64,000 nt of DNA from assembly GCF_900111275.1 (NCBI RefSeq), contig NZ_FOGR01000003.1, positions 434,001 to 498,000 of the forward strand. The letters run 5' to 3'. The position numbers and the translations under genes were made by a program. Positions 26,735-35,779 of this stretch are shown piece after piece; position 1 is the stretch's first letter, and every line of letters starts with the position of its first letter. The notes below the pieces were generated by a model. That model ran no database searches. It had not been told where the DNA came from and saw only the letters and a program-made list of their open reading frames with translations. This stretch comes from Rhizobium sp. NFR03 (lineage in GTDB: Bacteria > Pseudomonadota > Alphaproteobacteria > Rhizobiales > Rhizobiaceae).

Positions 26735-27499
26735 GTGAGACATCTTCTGAAAACGGCACTCGTGACGGGCGGGGCAAAGCGGATCGGCCGCGCGATCGTC
26801 GAAGATCTCGCGCGGCATGGCTTTGCCGTTGCCATCCATGCCAATGGCTCGCTCGACGAAGCGCATGCGCTTTGTGCCGATCTCAAAGCCGAGGGTGCAA
26901 AAGTCGCCGTCGTTCAGGCGGACCTCTCCCGTGCCGAAGATCTCGGCCGGCTGGTGCGCGATGCCGCGGACGCGATCGGACCGCTCGGGCTGCTCGTCAA
27001 TAATGCCTCCGTCTTTGCCAAGGACAGCCTCGATGCGTTCGATGAGACCGTGTGGGATCGGCACTTCGCGCTGCACGTCAAGGCGCCCTCGGTTCTCGCC
27101 GGCCACTTCGCCGCGCAGATGCCGACGGACGCGACGGGACTGATCGTCAACATGATCGACCAGCGCGTCTGGTCTCCAAACCCGCGATTTTATTCCTATA
27201 TGTTATCGAAGTCGGCGCTGCTGACGGCGACGGTGACGATGGCGCAGTCGCTCGCGCCTGCAATCCGGGTGAATGGTATCGGTCCCGGCCCGACGCTGCC
27301 GAACGACCGGCAGAACGATGCCGACTTCAAGGCGCAGGTCGATGCGCTGATGCTGAAGGTCGGCCCGGGACTTGGGGATTTCGGGCGCACCATTCGCTAT
27401 ATGTTCGACACGCCGTCGATGACCGGGCAAATGATTGCGCTGGACGGCGGCCAGCATCTGGCGTGGCAGACGCCGGATCAAATGGAGATCGTGGAATGA
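26735..27499 (+). CDS. Short-chain dehydrogenase, pteridine reductase (FolM)-like
   Basis: NADPH-type SDR oxidoreductase of about 254 residues. The cofactor loop is TGGAKRIG, with Arg where most SDRs have Gly, a feature of the pteridine reductase/FolM branch. The NNAS motif (LVNNASVF) and the catalytic YSYMLSK (Y-x3-K) are intact. I choose GTG 26735 because AAGGA lies nine bases upstream; ATG 26690 has no ribosome-binding site. The stop overlaps the uvrC start (ATGA), so the two are translated together. Reduction of a pterin or dihydromonapterin is likely but not proven. Confidence 0.87.
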   Translation: MRHLLKTALVTGGAKRIGRAIVEDLARHGFAVAIHANGSLDEAHALCADLKAEGAKVAVVQADLSRAEDLGRLVRDAADAIGPLGLLVNNASVFAKDSLDAFDETVWDRHFALHVKAPSVLAGHFAAQMPTDATGLIVNMIDQRVWSPNPRFYSYMLSKSALLTATVTMAQSLAPAIRVNGIGPGPTLPNDRQNDADFKAQVDALMLKVGPGLGDFGRTIRYMFDTPSMTGQMIALDGGQHLAWQTPDQMEIVE

Positions 27500-29559
27500 A
27501 CGGACGGACGCCGCAAGATGGCGGCATCTTGTACGACGAGACTGTCAATGACGACGACGAGGATTCGACGGAGGCGGTCGAAGCCCCCTTGCCGGTGGCC
27601 GATATCGACTGGGCGGAAACCTCCGCCGTTCCCGACGGGTTGCGCGGTGCCGAGCTGATCCAGGCCTTCGTCAAGCTGCTGCCCAACAGCCCCGGCGTCT
27701 ACCGCATGTTCAACGAGGCGGGCGACGTGCTCTATGTCGGCAAGGCGCGCAGCCTGAAGAAGCGCGTCAGCAACTATGCACAGGGGCGCGGCCACTCCAA
27801 TCGCATCTCCCAGATGATCCGCCAGACGGCGAACATGGAGTTCGTGACGACGCGCACCGAGATCGAGGCGCTGCTGCTCGAAGCGAACCTGATCAAGCGG
27901 TTGCGGCCACGCTACAACGTGCTTCTGCGCGACGACAAGTCGTTCCCCTACATTCTCGTGACCGGCGACAGCCGAGCGCCCGCGCTCTACAAGCATCGCG
28001 GCGCGCGCAGCCGAAAGGGGCAGTATTTCGGCCCCTTCGCCTCTGCCGGCGCGGTGGGACGCACCATCAATTCTCTCCAGCGCGCCTTTCTGCTGCGCAC
28101 CTGCACGGACAGTGTCTTCGAAAGCCGGACGCGTCCCTGCCTGCTGCACCAGATCAAGCGATGTGCTGGCCCCTGCACACGCGAAATCAGCGACGAGGAT
28201 TATGCAGAACTGGTGACCGAGGCCAAGGACTTCCTGTCGGGCAAGAGCCAAGCCGTGAAGGCGACCATCGCGTCCGCGATGAGCGAGGCGTCCGACAATC
28301 TCGACTTCGAACGCGCTGCGCTCTACCGCGACCGGCTGGCGGCGCTGAGCCATGTACAGAGCCATCAGGGCATCAACCCTTCGGGCGTGGAGGAGGCGGA
28401 CGTCTTTGCCATCCATCACGAAGGCGGCGTGTCCTGCATTCAGGTGTTCTTCTTCCGCACCGGGCAGAATTGGGGCAACCGCGCCTACTTCCCCAAGGCC
28501 GATCCTTCGCTCGCTCCGGCCGAAGTGCTGGCCGCGTTCCTTGCGCAGTTCTACGACGACAAGCCGTGTCCGAAGCAGATCCTGCTGTGCGAGACAGTGG
28601 CCGAGCAGGATCTTCTGGGTCAGGCGCTGTCGGAGAAATCCGGGTTCAAGGTGACGATTCTCGCGCCGCAGCGCGGTGAGAAGAAGGATCTCGTCGATCA
28701 CGCCATGACCAATGCGCGCGAGGCTCACGGCCGGAAGCTGGCGGAAACCGCCTCGCAGGGGCGCCTGCTGGAAGGCTTCATGCAGACCTTCAAGCTGGAC
28801 CGCGTGCCACGGCGCATCGAGATCTACGACAACTCCCACATCATGGGCACCAATGCTGTGGGCGGCATGGTCGTCGCGGGGCCGGAAGGCTTTGTGAAAG
28901 GGCAGTATCGCAAGTTCAACATCAAATCGACCGACATCACGCCCGGAGACGACTTCGGCATGATGCGCGAGGTCATGATGCGGCGCTTCTCGCGGCTGCT
29001 GAAGGAGGAAGGCAAGCCGGACCGAAGTGTCGAGCCCGGCGAAGACGCTGGCTTTCCCGCCTGGCCTGATGTGATCCTGATCGACGGCGGACAGGGCCAG
29101 ATGACGGCTGTTCGCGCCATCCTGAAGGAACTCGACATCGAGAACTGCGTGGTCGCGATCGGTGTCGCCAAGGGTGTCGACCGGGAAGCAGGCCGCGAAC
29201 GGTTCTTCCCGCCCGTCAACACGGAAGGCGGACTGACGGTCGGACGCGATGGCTTTACCCTGCCCCCGCGCGACCCCGTGCTCTACTTCATCCAGCGGCT
29301 GCGGGATGAGGCCCACCGGTTTGCAATCGGCAGCCATCGGGCGCGGCGCAAGCGCGAGATGGTGAAGAACCCGCTCGACGAGATCGCCGGCATCGGCCCG
29401 ACGCGCAAGCGGGCGCTGCTCCACCATTTCGGCACTGCGAAAGCGGTCTCACGCGCCGGCATGAACGACCTTGTTGCCGTCGAAGGCATATCGGAAGCCG
29501 TGGCGAAGCTTGTTTACGATCATTTCCACGAGGATGGCGCTGCCGCGTCCCGGAGCTAA
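27496..29559 (+). CDS. uvrC: Excinuclease ABC subunit C
   Basis: Nuclease subunit of nucleotide excision repair that makes both incisions. The 687-residue protein has a GIY-YIG domain ([20 protein letters not shown], from about residue 72), a cysteine cluster ([16 protein letters not shown]), a UvrB-binding UVR motif, the RNase H-like endonuclease domain with the catalytic Asp in EIYDNSH, and C-terminal helix-hairpin-helix motifs ([13 protein letters not shown]). The acidic N-terminal extension of about 60 residues is longer than in E. coli. Its start overlaps the SDR stop, and it converges on the thioesterase gene with a 4-base gap. Confidence 0.97.
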   Translation: MNGRTPQDGGILYDETVNDDDEDSTEAVEAPLPVADIDWAETSAVPDGLRGAELIQAFVKLLPNSPGVYRMFNEAGDVLYVGKARSLKKRVSNYAQGRGHSNRISQMIRQTANMEFVTTRTEIEALLLEANLIKRLRPRYNVLLRDDKSFPYILVTGDSRAPALYKHRGARSRKGQYFGPFASAGAVGRTINSLQRAFLLRTCTDSVFESRTRPCLLHQIKRCAGPCTREISDEDYAELVTEAKDFLSGKSQAVKATIASAMSEASDNLDFERAALYRDRLAALSHVQSHQGINPSGVEEADVFAIHHEGGVSCIQVFFFRTGQNWGNRAYFPKADPSLAPAEVLAAFLAQFYDDKPCPKQILLCETVAEQDLLGQALSEKSGFKVTILAPQRGEKKDLVDHAMTNAREAHGRKLAETASQGRLLEGFMQTFKLDRVPRRIEIYDNSHIMGTNAVGGMVVAGPEGFVKGQYRKFNIKSTDITPGDDFGMMREVMMRRFSRLLKEEGKPDRSVEPGEDAGFPAWPDVILIDGGQGQMTAVRAILKELDIENCVVAIGVAKGVDREAGRERFFPPVNTEGGLTVGRDGFTLPPRDPVLYFIQRLRDEAHRFAIGSHRARRKREMVKNPLDEIAGIGPTRKRALLHHFGTAKAVSRAGMNDLVAVEGISEAVAKLVYDHFHEDGAAASRS

Positions 29560-29563
29560 AGGC

Positions 29564-30115
29564 TTACCCTTCGCTCTTCTCCACGGCGGCGTTGCCGCCA
29601 TCTTCGCTGGCGGCGTGACTGCCATCTTCGCTGGCAGCGTGGAAACGCGCCTCGAACTCGCGGCGGAGGGAGCGGCGAATGTCAGCCGCCTTTTGCCGAC
29701 GGATGGCCATTTCCGTTCTGGGCTCGATGGCGGGAATGACGGTCGGGCGACCCTCGTCATCCACGGCGACCATGGTGAAATAACAGGAATTGGTGTGACG
29801 ACGAACGCCGGAGCGGATGTCCTCGGCCTCGACGCGGATACCGACCTCCATGGATGTCCGGCCGGTCTGGTTGACGGAGGCACGGAACGTCACGAGTTCG
29901 CCGACGAGGATCGGCTGGCGAAACACGACCTGATCGACCGACAGTGTGACTGCATAGCGCTGCGAGTACCGCGAGGCGCAGGAAAAGGCGACGCGGTCAA
30001 GAAGGTTGAGCAGCGCACCGCCATGGACCTTGCCGGAAAAATTGGCCATGTCGGGCGTCATCAGCACGACCATCTCCAGCTGCCCCGATTCATGCGTCAC
30101 GTGCGTCTCGTCCAT
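29564..30115 (-). CDS. Acyl-CoA thioesterase (hot-dog fold, YciA-like)
   Basis: Hydrolyses acyl-CoA to free acid and CoA; 183 residues. The hot-dog core shows MTPDMANFSGKVHGGALLNLLD with the catalytic-region Asp, followed by FRQPILVGELVTFRASVN. I start at ATG 30115 because AAAGGA lies six bases upstream. The Met at 30130 overlaps that ribosome-binding site and has none itself. The C-terminal tail is not conserved and ends in an imperfect octapeptide repeat (HAASEDGS HAASEDGG), encoded by a 24-bp tandem duplication. Confidence 0.9.
   Translation of the reverse strand: MDETHVTHESGQLEMVVLMTPDMANFSGKVHGGALLNLLDRVAFSCASRYSQRYAVTLSVDQVVFRQPILVGELVTFRASVNQTGRTSMEVGIRVEAEDIRSGVRRHTNSCYFTMVAVDDEGRPTVIPAIEPRTEMAIRRQKAADIRRSLRREFEARFHAASEDGSHAASEDGGNAAVEKSEG
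29597..29642. repeat. 24-bp tandem duplication in the thioesterase tail
   Basis: GCCATCTTCGCTGG occurs at 29597-29610 and 29621-29634, and the flanking bases are also nearly duplicated with a period of 24. The period is a multiple of three, so the reading frame is kept and the product has a repeated AASEDG unit near its C-terminus. This is likely slippage in a poorly constrained tail. Confidence 0.75.
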
Positions 30116-30393
30116 TCCGTTTCCTTTCATGGCGTGCCTGAAGGAGAGGACACTACAGCGCCGGCTGGCTTTCGCAACGCGTCATCGGCGTATAATGTCC
30201 GTGTCATGCGCGCGACACATTTCCGGGGGAAACGTCGCAGATCAGGACGGGCATGTCGCGGTGGTTCACGGACTGTTCAGATGAATTCCGCCACAATTGC
30301 CGCTCATTCATCAAAAACCGGTTGACCTCCGGGTCACGACGTCTTTCATCACGCCTGTACGAAATGCGTACCCAGTCCAGAGACCGAGTTGAC

Positions 30394-30984
30394 ATGCGAA
30401 CCGTGCCCGTCGCCTACAATATCCCCAATCTCCTCACCTACGGGCGCATTCTCGCGGTTCCGCTGATCGTTCTGTGCTTCTTCATCGAGGGCAAGCTGCA
30501 AAGCTCCGATTTTGCCCGCTGGACCGCGCTCGGCCTCTTCGCCATCGCCTCGATCACCGACTTCTTCGACGGCTATCTCGCGCGGATCTGGAAGCAGACC
30601 TCCAATATCGGGCGCATGCTCGACCCGATCGCCGACAAGCTGCTCGTCGCCTCCGTGCTGCTGCTGGTGGCTGCCGACGGCACCATTGCCGGCTGGTCGA
30701 TCTGGGCCGCGATCATCATCCTCTGCCGCGAGATCCTCGTGTCCGGGCTGCGCGAATATCTGGCGGCGCTGAAGGTCAGCGTGCCGGTAACGCGGATCGC
30801 CAAATGGAAGACGACCATCCAGATGGTGGCTATCGCCCTGCTGCTGGCAGGCCCCGCCGGCGACAAGGTTCTGCCCTACACGACGGAAATCGGCATCGGC
30901 ATGCTGTGGATCGCAGCCGCCATCACGCTCTATACCGGCTACGACTATTTCCGCGCCGGCCTGAAGCATCTGGTGGATGAATGA
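30394..30984 (+). CDS. pgsA: CDP-diacylglycerol-glycerol-3-phosphate 3-phosphatidyltransferase
   Basis: Makes phosphatidylglycerol phosphate, the first committed step to phosphatidylglycerol and cardiolipin. The 196-residue polytopic protein carries the complete CDP-alcohol phosphatidyltransferase motif D-x2-DG-x2-AR-x8-G-x3-D-x3-D (DFFDGYLAR...GRMLDPIAD), preceded by AYNIPNLLTYGRI at the N-terminus. ATG 30394 gives the normal N-terminus but has only a weak ribosome-binding site. The stop overlaps the moaD start (ATGA). Confidence 0.96.
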   Translation: MRTVPVAYNIPNLLTYGRILAVPLIVLCFFIEGKLQSSDFARWTALGLFAIASITDFFDGYLARIWKQTSNIGRMLDPIADKLLVASVLLLVAADGTIAGWSIWAAIIILCREILVSGLREYLAALKVSVPVTRIAKWKTTIQMVAIALLLAGPAGDKVLPYTTEIGIGMLWIAAAITLYTGYDYFRAGLKHLVDE

Positions 30985-31241
30985 GAGAGGTCCGGCTCGT
31001 CTATTTCGCCTGGGTCCGCGAACGCATCGGCGTCGGTGAGGAGATGGTCTCTCTTCCCGACACCGTCGTCACCGCCGGCGATCTCATCGCTTTTCTCAAG
31101 ACCCGCGGCGAGGATTACGAAGCAGCCCTGGAGCATGAGAACGTCATTCGGGTAGCGATCGACCAGGAGCATGTCGAGCATGACGAACCGCTTGGCTCCG
31201 CTCGCGAGATTGCGCTCTTCCCGCCGATGACGGGCGGCTGA
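30981..31241 (+). CDS. moaD: Molybdopterin synthase small subunit
   Basis: Sulfur-carrier subunit of molybdopterin synthase, 86 residues with the ubiquitin-like fold and a C-terminal Gly-Gly (FPPMTGG) that is thiocarboxylated. It starts four bases inside pgsA and is followed four bases later by moaE, so the two synthase subunits are made together. It is needed by the molybdopterin oxidoreductase elsewhere in the window. Confidence 0.95.
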   Translation: MREVRLVYFAWVRERIGVGEEMVSLPDTVVTAGDLIAFLKTRGEDYEAALEHENVIRVAIDQEHVEHDEPLGSAREIALFPPMTGG

Positions 31242-31245
31242 CGAG

Positions 31246-31710
31246 ATGGATTCGGCTTTGATAACCGTTCGCGTGCAGGCCGATGATTTCGACACTGCGG
31301 CGGAGATCGAGGCGCTTTCGGCCGGCCGGACCGATATCGGCGCGGTCGTGACCTTCTCCGGCCTTTGCCGGGAGGAAAAAGGCCAGCTCTCGGCACTTGA
31401 GCTGGAACACTATCCCGGCATGGCGGAGGCCGAGATCCGCCGGATCTGCGAAGAGGCCGTCGCGCGCTTCGAGCTTCACGGCGCAACCGCCATCCACCGC
31501 TATGGCCGCATCGACCCCGGCCACCGCATCGTCCTCGTCATCGCCGCCGCCACCCACCGCCAGGCCGCCTTCGACGGCGCATCCTTCATCATGGACTACC
31601 TGAAGACCGCCGCGCCCTTCTGGAAGAAGGAGCACCTGAAGGACGGAACGGCGCGTGACTGGGTCTCGGCGAAGGATGCGGACGACACGGCGCGGGCGCG
31701 ATGGACCTGA
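31246..31710 (+). CDS. moaE: Molybdopterin synthase catalytic subunit
   Basis: Large subunit of molybdopterin synthase (154 residues), which inserts the dithiolene sulfurs into precursor Z using thiocarboxylated MoaD. Motifs seen are DIGAVVTFSGLCR, LELEHYPGMAE, HRYGRIDPGHRIVLV and the catalytic PFWKKEH near the C-terminus. It closes the pgsA-moaD-moaE run and converges with the LivH-like permease gene. Confidence 0.96.
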   Translation: MDSALITVRVQADDFDTAAEIEALSAGRTDIGAVVTFSGLCREEKGQLSALELEHYPGMAEAEIRRICEEAVARFELHGATAIHRYGRIDPGHRIVLVIAAATHRQAAFDGASFIMDYLKTAAPFWKKEHLKDGTARDWVSAKDADDTARARWT

Positions 31711-31749
31711 GACGCCCCTGCCCCTGACACCCCGCAGAATGCAGCCGCT

Positions 31750-32643
31750 TCAGGGAACGGGTCGCTCGTGCCGGCCGGTGATAACGATCAGGACAAGCAG
31801 CGCAAAAACGAAGGGATCGCGCCAGGCCATGGGTGCGAAGGCGCTCCACAGCGTTTCGGCCAGCCCGAGCAAGGCAGCGCCCGCCGCCGCGTGGAGCGGA
31901 TGAAAGGCGCCGCCTATGCCCGCGATCATCACCACCTTCAGGCCGAACATCATGCCCGCGCCAAAATCCATATTTCCGTAATAGGATGTCGAGAGAAGGC
32001 CGCTGACAGCGGCGACCAGCGTTGCCGTGACGTAAGACCCGAGAAAGACGCGGCTCGCATCGACCCCGCAGAGTTCCGCAGCGCGCGGATCGTCGTTGAC
32101 CGCCCGCCATAGCCGCCCGAACCTTCCGAAACGCAGGACCGCGGCACCCAAGCCGATCATTGCCAGCATGAGCGCGGTATTGCCGAGCTGGATCACCGTC
32201 AGTCCGACAGTGGCGGCACCTTCCGTCCAGAACGTAACCGGTGCGTTCAGGAATGGCGGCAGCCAGAGGCTGCGCGTCCCGGAGGCCAGGCGTGCCGCTT
32301 CCATCAGCACGATCGACACCCCGAGGCTGGCGACGATCACCGTGTTCGGAGAGGCCCGCACGAGCCGCGCCATGACAAAACGTCCGACGAGCAGCCCTGC
32401 ACCTGCGGTATAGGCAAGGGAACAGGCGGCGCCGAGCGCGATGCAGGCGGGCAGAACCAGCCAGAGGCGGTTCCAGCCGATATCGGCAAACAGGACGAAA
32501 ATCTGACCGGCAAAGGCAAAGAGCGCACCATAGGTCAGATCGACACGCTTCGTGACGCCGAAAGCGATCGCGTAGCCAAAGGCGAGCACCGCATAGAGTG
32601 CTGCGACCGGCACGGCATTGGCAAGCTGTTGCAACAGGTACAT
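31750..32643 (-). CDS. LivH-type branched-chain amino acid ABC permease, isolated
   Basis: Inner-membrane permease of the LivH/BPD_transp_2 family, 297 residues with about eight segments. It has the family's GYAIAFGVTKRVDLTYGALFAFAGQ N-terminal region and the NDDPRAAELCGVD cytoplasmic loop. None of the usual partners (LivM, two ATPases, binding protein) is adjacent on either side, so it either works with distant partners or is a remnant under local control. It is divergent from a CGNR regulator across a perfect palindrome. The substrate is unknown. Confidence 0.88.
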   Translation of the reverse strand: MYLLQQLANAVPVAALYAVLAFGYAIAFGVTKRVDLTYGALFAFAGQIFVLFADIGWNRLWLVLPACIALGAACSLAYTAGAGLLVGRFVMARLVRASPNTVIVASLGVSIVLMEAARLASGTRSLWLPPFLNAPVTFWTEGAATVGLTVIQLGNTALMLAMIGLGAAVLRFGRFGRLWRAVNDDPRAAELCGVDASRVFLGSYVTATLVAAVSGLLSTSYYGNMDFGAGMMFGLKVVMIAGIGGAFHPLHAAAGAALLGLAETLWSAFAPMAWRDPFVFALLVLIVITGRHERPVP

Positions 32644-32663
32644 GCGTGTCTCCCCTGAAAAAT

Positions 32664-32695
32664 TATAACTGGTAAAGCAGCTTTTACCAGTTATA
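32664..32695. promoter_or_regulatory. Perfect 13-bp inverted repeat, candidate CGNR operator
   Basis: TATAACTGGTAAA at 32664-32676 and its exact complement at 32683-32695 flank a 6-base spacer. It fills most of the 59-base divergent gap between the LivH-like gene and the CGNR gene and ends seven bases before the CGNR start codon, where binding would block transcription or translation. The arms are AT-rich in GC-rich surroundings, as expected of an operator. The binding protein is inferred from position. Confidence 0.75.
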
Positions 32696-32702
32696 TCTAG
32701 GT

Positions 32703-33248
32703 ATGGATTTCAAATGGACGGCTCATCGCTTCTCCGGAGGCACTCTCGCACTCGACGTTGCAAACAGCGTCATCCTGCGGACGGCGGCGGATCGCTCGAT
32801 CGACCGGTTTGCCGAGCCGGAGCAACTCGATGCCTTCGCGGCTGCGGCCATGCGGCTCTGTGCCGAGCCTTTGCCGGCGCTCGTGCCGCCGACGGTGCAG
32901 GACCGGGCATCGTTCCTCGCCCTGCGCGAGGCGATCGACCGGTATTTTCGAAGGCGGATCGAGGGCATGGACGATCCGGTTCTGCTCGCCGATCTTCTCG
33001 ATACGGCGGCACGCGTGCTGCGCGCTGCGCACGACGAGAGCGGGCTCGCGACATCGACGGCGCGTTCCGCTCTCCGTCTCGCGACGCGGCCCGATGACGG
33101 GCGGCTGAAGATCTGTCCGAACTGCGGATGGCTGTTTCTCGACCGGAGCAAGAACAAAAGCCGGATGTGGTGCGACATGACCGTGTGCGGCAATCGGCGC
33201 AAGGCCAGCAGGCATTATCGCCGTACGAAGGACGAGGGACCGCGATGA
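32703..33248 (+). CDS. CGNR zinc-finger (ABATE domain) transcriptional regulator
   Basis: Putative regulator of 181 residues. The N-terminal ABATE domain (FSGGTLALDVANSVILR...) is followed by a C-terminal zinc finger CPNCGWLFLDRSKNKSRMWC and the family signature VCGNRRKASRHYRR. Four Cys (two CxxC-like pairs) would bind zinc. It overlaps the lipoprotein gene by four bases and is divergent from an isolated LivH-like permease. The strong palindrome just upstream suggests autoregulation and control of the permease. The ligand is unknown. Confidence 0.9.
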   Translation: MDFKWTAHRFSGGTLALDVANSVILRTAADRSIDRFAEPEQLDAFAAAAMRLCAEPLPALVPPTVQDRASFLALREAIDRYFRRRIEGMDDPVLLADLLDTAARVLRAAHDESGLATSTARSALRLATRPDDGRLKICPNCGWLFLDRSKNKSRMWCDMTVCGNRRKASRHYRRTKDEGPR

Positions 33249-33796
33249 CAGCACGCAAGACCGCAACCTGTCTCCTGGCGGCGCTTGCGGCCGCAGGTCT
33301 TGCCGGATGCCAGCGTGAGACGGCGACAGGTCCGACCGAGGTTTCCGGGCGGCTCTTCGTCTTCAACTACCGCGTCGCACAGGCGCACTACATGATCACC
33401 CTGCGCCGTACCGGTGCCCTGCCCGACCCCGCCGTGGCTATCGCCACATTCGAAAACCCGCGCGGTGGAGAGCCGCTCGTGACGCGCTCCAAGATCTTTC
33501 CGTTCTGGGAGACGATCGTGCTGGAAAGTCCGCCGGTGCAATGCATCGTCAAGGACAGACCCTATGCCGTCGAGATCCGGATCGTCGACGGTCGGGATAC
33601 GCTCTTGCAGTCGATCGAGACAACGGCAACATCGACCGTCGACCAGACCGTCCTCACCGCAAAGCCGCTCGTTGCCGGACCGGGCTATGCCATCAATCCG
33701 GACATCCTGCGCACCGACGGCACCGTCGACTACGCACCGACCTCGGACTGCCCGGGCAAGGACGAAGCTCACGAGGAATTATTGCAAAAACAATGA
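33245..33796 (+). CDS. Predicted lipoprotein of unknown function
   Basis: I do not recognise a family with confidence. The 183-residue product has a lipoprotein signal ending in LAAAGLAGC, with the lipidated Cys about residue 22. After it comes a beta-rich domain with strands such as LFVFNYRVAQAHYMITLRR and YAVEIRIVDGRDTLLQSIETT, loosely like the YbaY-type beta sandwich. A Cys near the C-terminus (TSDCPGKD) and another in VQCIVKD could form a disulfide. The ATG overlaps the CGNR gene's stop, so it is translated with the regulator and may belong to the same response. Confidence 0.8.
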   Translation: MTARKTATCLLAALAAAGLAGCQRETATGPTEVSGRLFVFNYRVAQAHYMITLRRTGALPDPAVAIATFENPRGGEPLVTRSKIFPFWETIVLESPPVQCIVKDRPYAVEIRIVDGRDTLLQSIETTATSTVDQTVLTAKPLVAGPGYAINPDILRTDGTVDYAPTSDCPGKDEAHEELLQKQ

Positions 33797-33821
33797 TTTG
33801 AAACAGGCCTATCACAGACGC

Positions 33822-33853
33822 AAAAGGCCGGAGCATTGCTGCCCCGGCCTTTG
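33822..33853. terminator. Bidirectional terminator between the lipoprotein gene and ndk
   Basis: AAAGGCCGG (33823-33831) pairs perfectly with CCGGCCTTT (33844-33852) around a 12-base loop. T-runs of three to four follow on both strands. It lies between two convergent genes and can end transcription in both directions. Confidence 0.8.
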
Positions 33854-33876
33854 TCATTCCAGATCGCCCGATCGTA

Positions 33877-34299
33877 TCAGCCGACGATTTCGGTGGCCGA
33901 GAACCAGTAAGCGATTTCTTCGGCAGCGGTTTCCGGAGCGTCGGAGCCGTGGACGGAATTTTCGCCAATCGACAAAGCGTGCGTCTTGCGGATCGTGCCT
34001 TCGTCGGCGTTGGCAGGGTTGGTCGCGCCCATGATCTCGCGGTTCTTCAGAATGGCGTTCTCGCCTTCCAGAACCTGAACGATCGTCGGGCCAGACGTCA
34101 TGCCTTCGACCAGTTCGCCGAAGAAGGGGCGTTCCTTGTGAACGGCGTAGAAGCCTTCGGCTTCGCGCTGGCTCATCCAGACGCGCTTGGAAGCAACGAC
34201 GCGAAGGCCGGCGTCTTCGATCATCTTGGTGATCGCGCCGGTCAGGTTGCGCTTCGTTGCGTCCGGCTTGATCATCGAAAAGGTGCGTTCAATCGCCAT
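33877..34299 (-). CDS. ndk: Nucleoside diphosphate kinase
   Basis: Equilibrates NTP pools by a phosphohistidine intermediate. The 140-residue protein shows [14 protein letters not shown] at the N-terminus, the loop [14 protein letters not shown], the [13 protein letters not shown] segment and the active-site His motif [12 protein letters not shown]. The ribosome-binding site is modest (AGGGA, 11 bases upstream). It stands alone, with its own terminator. Confidence 0.98.
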   Translation of the reverse strand: MAIERTFSMIKPDATKRNLTGAITKMIEDAGLRVVASKRVWMSQREAEGFYAVHKERPFFGELVEGMTSGPTIVQVLEGENAILKNREIMGATNPANADEGTIRKTHALSIGENSVHGSDAPETAAEEIAYWFSATEIVG

Positions 34300-34425
34300 G
34301 GTGTCAAATCCCTAGGAGTTGCGTTCGTTTGAACGGTTCCTTAGCGAGACGCCGCGTGCAAGACAAGGGGAATGGCGCGCCGCCGCCGTATTTCGGCGAA
34401 GACGCTCCGTAGACGGGAGCCTGCT

Positions 34426-35133
34426 TCAGGCAGCCTCCGCCACGCTGGCCGGCGAGATGGCGCGGCCGAGACCGTCGTGTAGATCGAGGCACCGCTCGAA
34501 CCAGTCGGAGACGGTATCGCCCGTTTCCAGCAAGGGCCGAGGCGACATGATGCGGGCCCATTGCAGGGCGCCGAAGACGATGTAATCCACAAACAGCGGC
34601 GTCTCGCCGCCGATGAAGGGCTGCTTCTTCAGCATGAAGCGCAGGGGCGCGAGCTTTTCAGCAAAGGTCGCACGCTCCTCGGGTGCCGCAGCCACGACCT
34701 CCTCCAGAGTTTTTCCGAACGCTGCCTCGCGGCTCTTGCGGAAATAGGCCTGATCCTCGGGTGCAAGACGGTCGTGGATATCGACGAGGATGATGCGAAC
34801 GATCGCCGGATGCAGAACCGTCTGGGAAAAGGCCTCCACGAAGCGTGCCGTTGCGCGACCACCCTCCCCGGCAAACAGCGTGGGCCGGTCCGGATAGGTT
34901 GCATCCAGATGCTGGGCAATAGCGAAGCTGTCCACCACGGCCTCTTCGCCATCAAGCAGATACGGCACCATCTTGGTCGCGCCGTCTTCGACCTTGGGGA
35001 TCTCGGTGAAGCCCAGTGGCACGAAGCGGCAGTCGAGGCCCTTGTGGGCAAGCGCCATCACGACCTTCCAGACATGCGGTGAAAAGGGCCGCTCCCGATC
35101 TTCGCCACACAGGCCGTAAAGCGTTCTCGTCAT
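34426..35133 (-). CDS. Glutathione S-transferase family protein
   Basis: A 235-residue protein with a thioredoxin-fold N-terminus (RTLYGLCGEDRERPFSPHVWKVVMAL), the cis-Pro loop ATKMVPYLLDG and the glutathione-contact motif DSFAIAQHLDATYP, then a helical C-terminal domain with PFIGGETPLFVDYIVFGALQW. The start at 35133 is chosen over an upstream Met at 35202 because the conserved beta strand begins at once. It differs strongly from the glutathione transferase at 17.8 kb and is probably a different subclass, related to fungal etherase-like forms. Confidence 0.87.
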   Translation of the reverse strand: MTRTLYGLCGEDRERPFSPHVWKVVMALAHKGLDCRFVPLGFTEIPKVEDGATKMVPYLLDGEEAVVDSFAIAQHLDATYPDRPTLFAGEGGRATARFVEAFSQTVLHPAIVRIILVDIHDRLAPEDQAYFRKSREAAFGKTLEEVVAAAPEERATFAEKLAPLRFMLKKQPFIGGETPLFVDYIVFGALQWARIMSPRPLLETGDTVSDWFERCLDLHDGLGRAISPASVAEAA

Positions 35134-35274
35134 GGCACGTCTCCGAAAGAGTCTGTTTCTTCGCCATGTGAGCGCGGACGGCGGGCGAAAGCAAATCAGC
35201 AAAATTCATGATTGGCATCACACCTGTTGAAGCCTTGAGGGGTTAGGATCGAGTTTCCAACCGCAGGAACCGCC

Positions 35275-35775
35275 ATGATCGATCATTTCCGCATGTTCGC
35301 CGCCTATAACAGCTGGGCCAACGCGCGCATCTACGCCGCTGCCGAAGTGCTGGGCGACGAAGGACGCCGCACGCAAACCGGCGCCGCCTTCGGCTCCCTG
35401 CACGGAACGCTCAACCATCTTCTGGCAACAGACCGGATCTGGATGAAACGCTTTACCGGCAAGGGCGAGGCGCCAAACGCGCTCGACGCCCTTCTGTTCG
35501 ATGATTTCGAGGATCTGCGCTCGGCGCGGGTGGCGGAGGATCTGCGGCTGGCGACGTGGATCGAAAGCCTCACCGAACAGGATCTCGCCGGCGTCTTCAC
35601 CTATACGCCGATCAGCATTCCCCAGCCGATCAGCCAGGCTCTCAGCCCCTGCCTTACCCACCTTTTCAACCACCAGACCCACCATCGCGGACAGTGCCAC
35701 ATGATCCTGACTAGCCTCGGGCAGCCGAGCGTGGTGCTGGACCTCGTCTTTTTTCAACGCCAGCAGAAAAGCTGA
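35275..35775 (+). CDS. DinB/YfiT family metal-dependent protein
   Basis: Four-helix-bundle protein of 166 residues, beginning MIDHFRMFAAYNSWANARIYAA, the DinB signature. The metal ligands would be the three His: one in LHGTLNHLLATDRIW and two in FNHQTHHRGQ. Family members include thiol transferases such as mycothiol- or bacillithiol-dependent enzymes. The actual activity here is unknown. It converges with the methyltransferase gene with a 4-base gap. Confidence 0.88.
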   Translation: MIDHFRMFAAYNSWANARIYAAAEVLGDEGRRTQTGAAFGSLHGTLNHLLATDRIWMKRFTGKGEAPNALDALLFDDFEDLRSARVAEDLRLATWIESLTEQDLAGVFTYTPISIPQPISQALSPCLTHLFNHQTHHRGQCHMILTSLGQPSVVLDLVFFQRQQKS

Positions 35776-35779
35776 GACG

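Noticed and set aside
27478-29427. A 649-codon minus-strand frame opposite uvrC
   Set aside because: A shadow of uvrC with no recognisable domain and no start signal.
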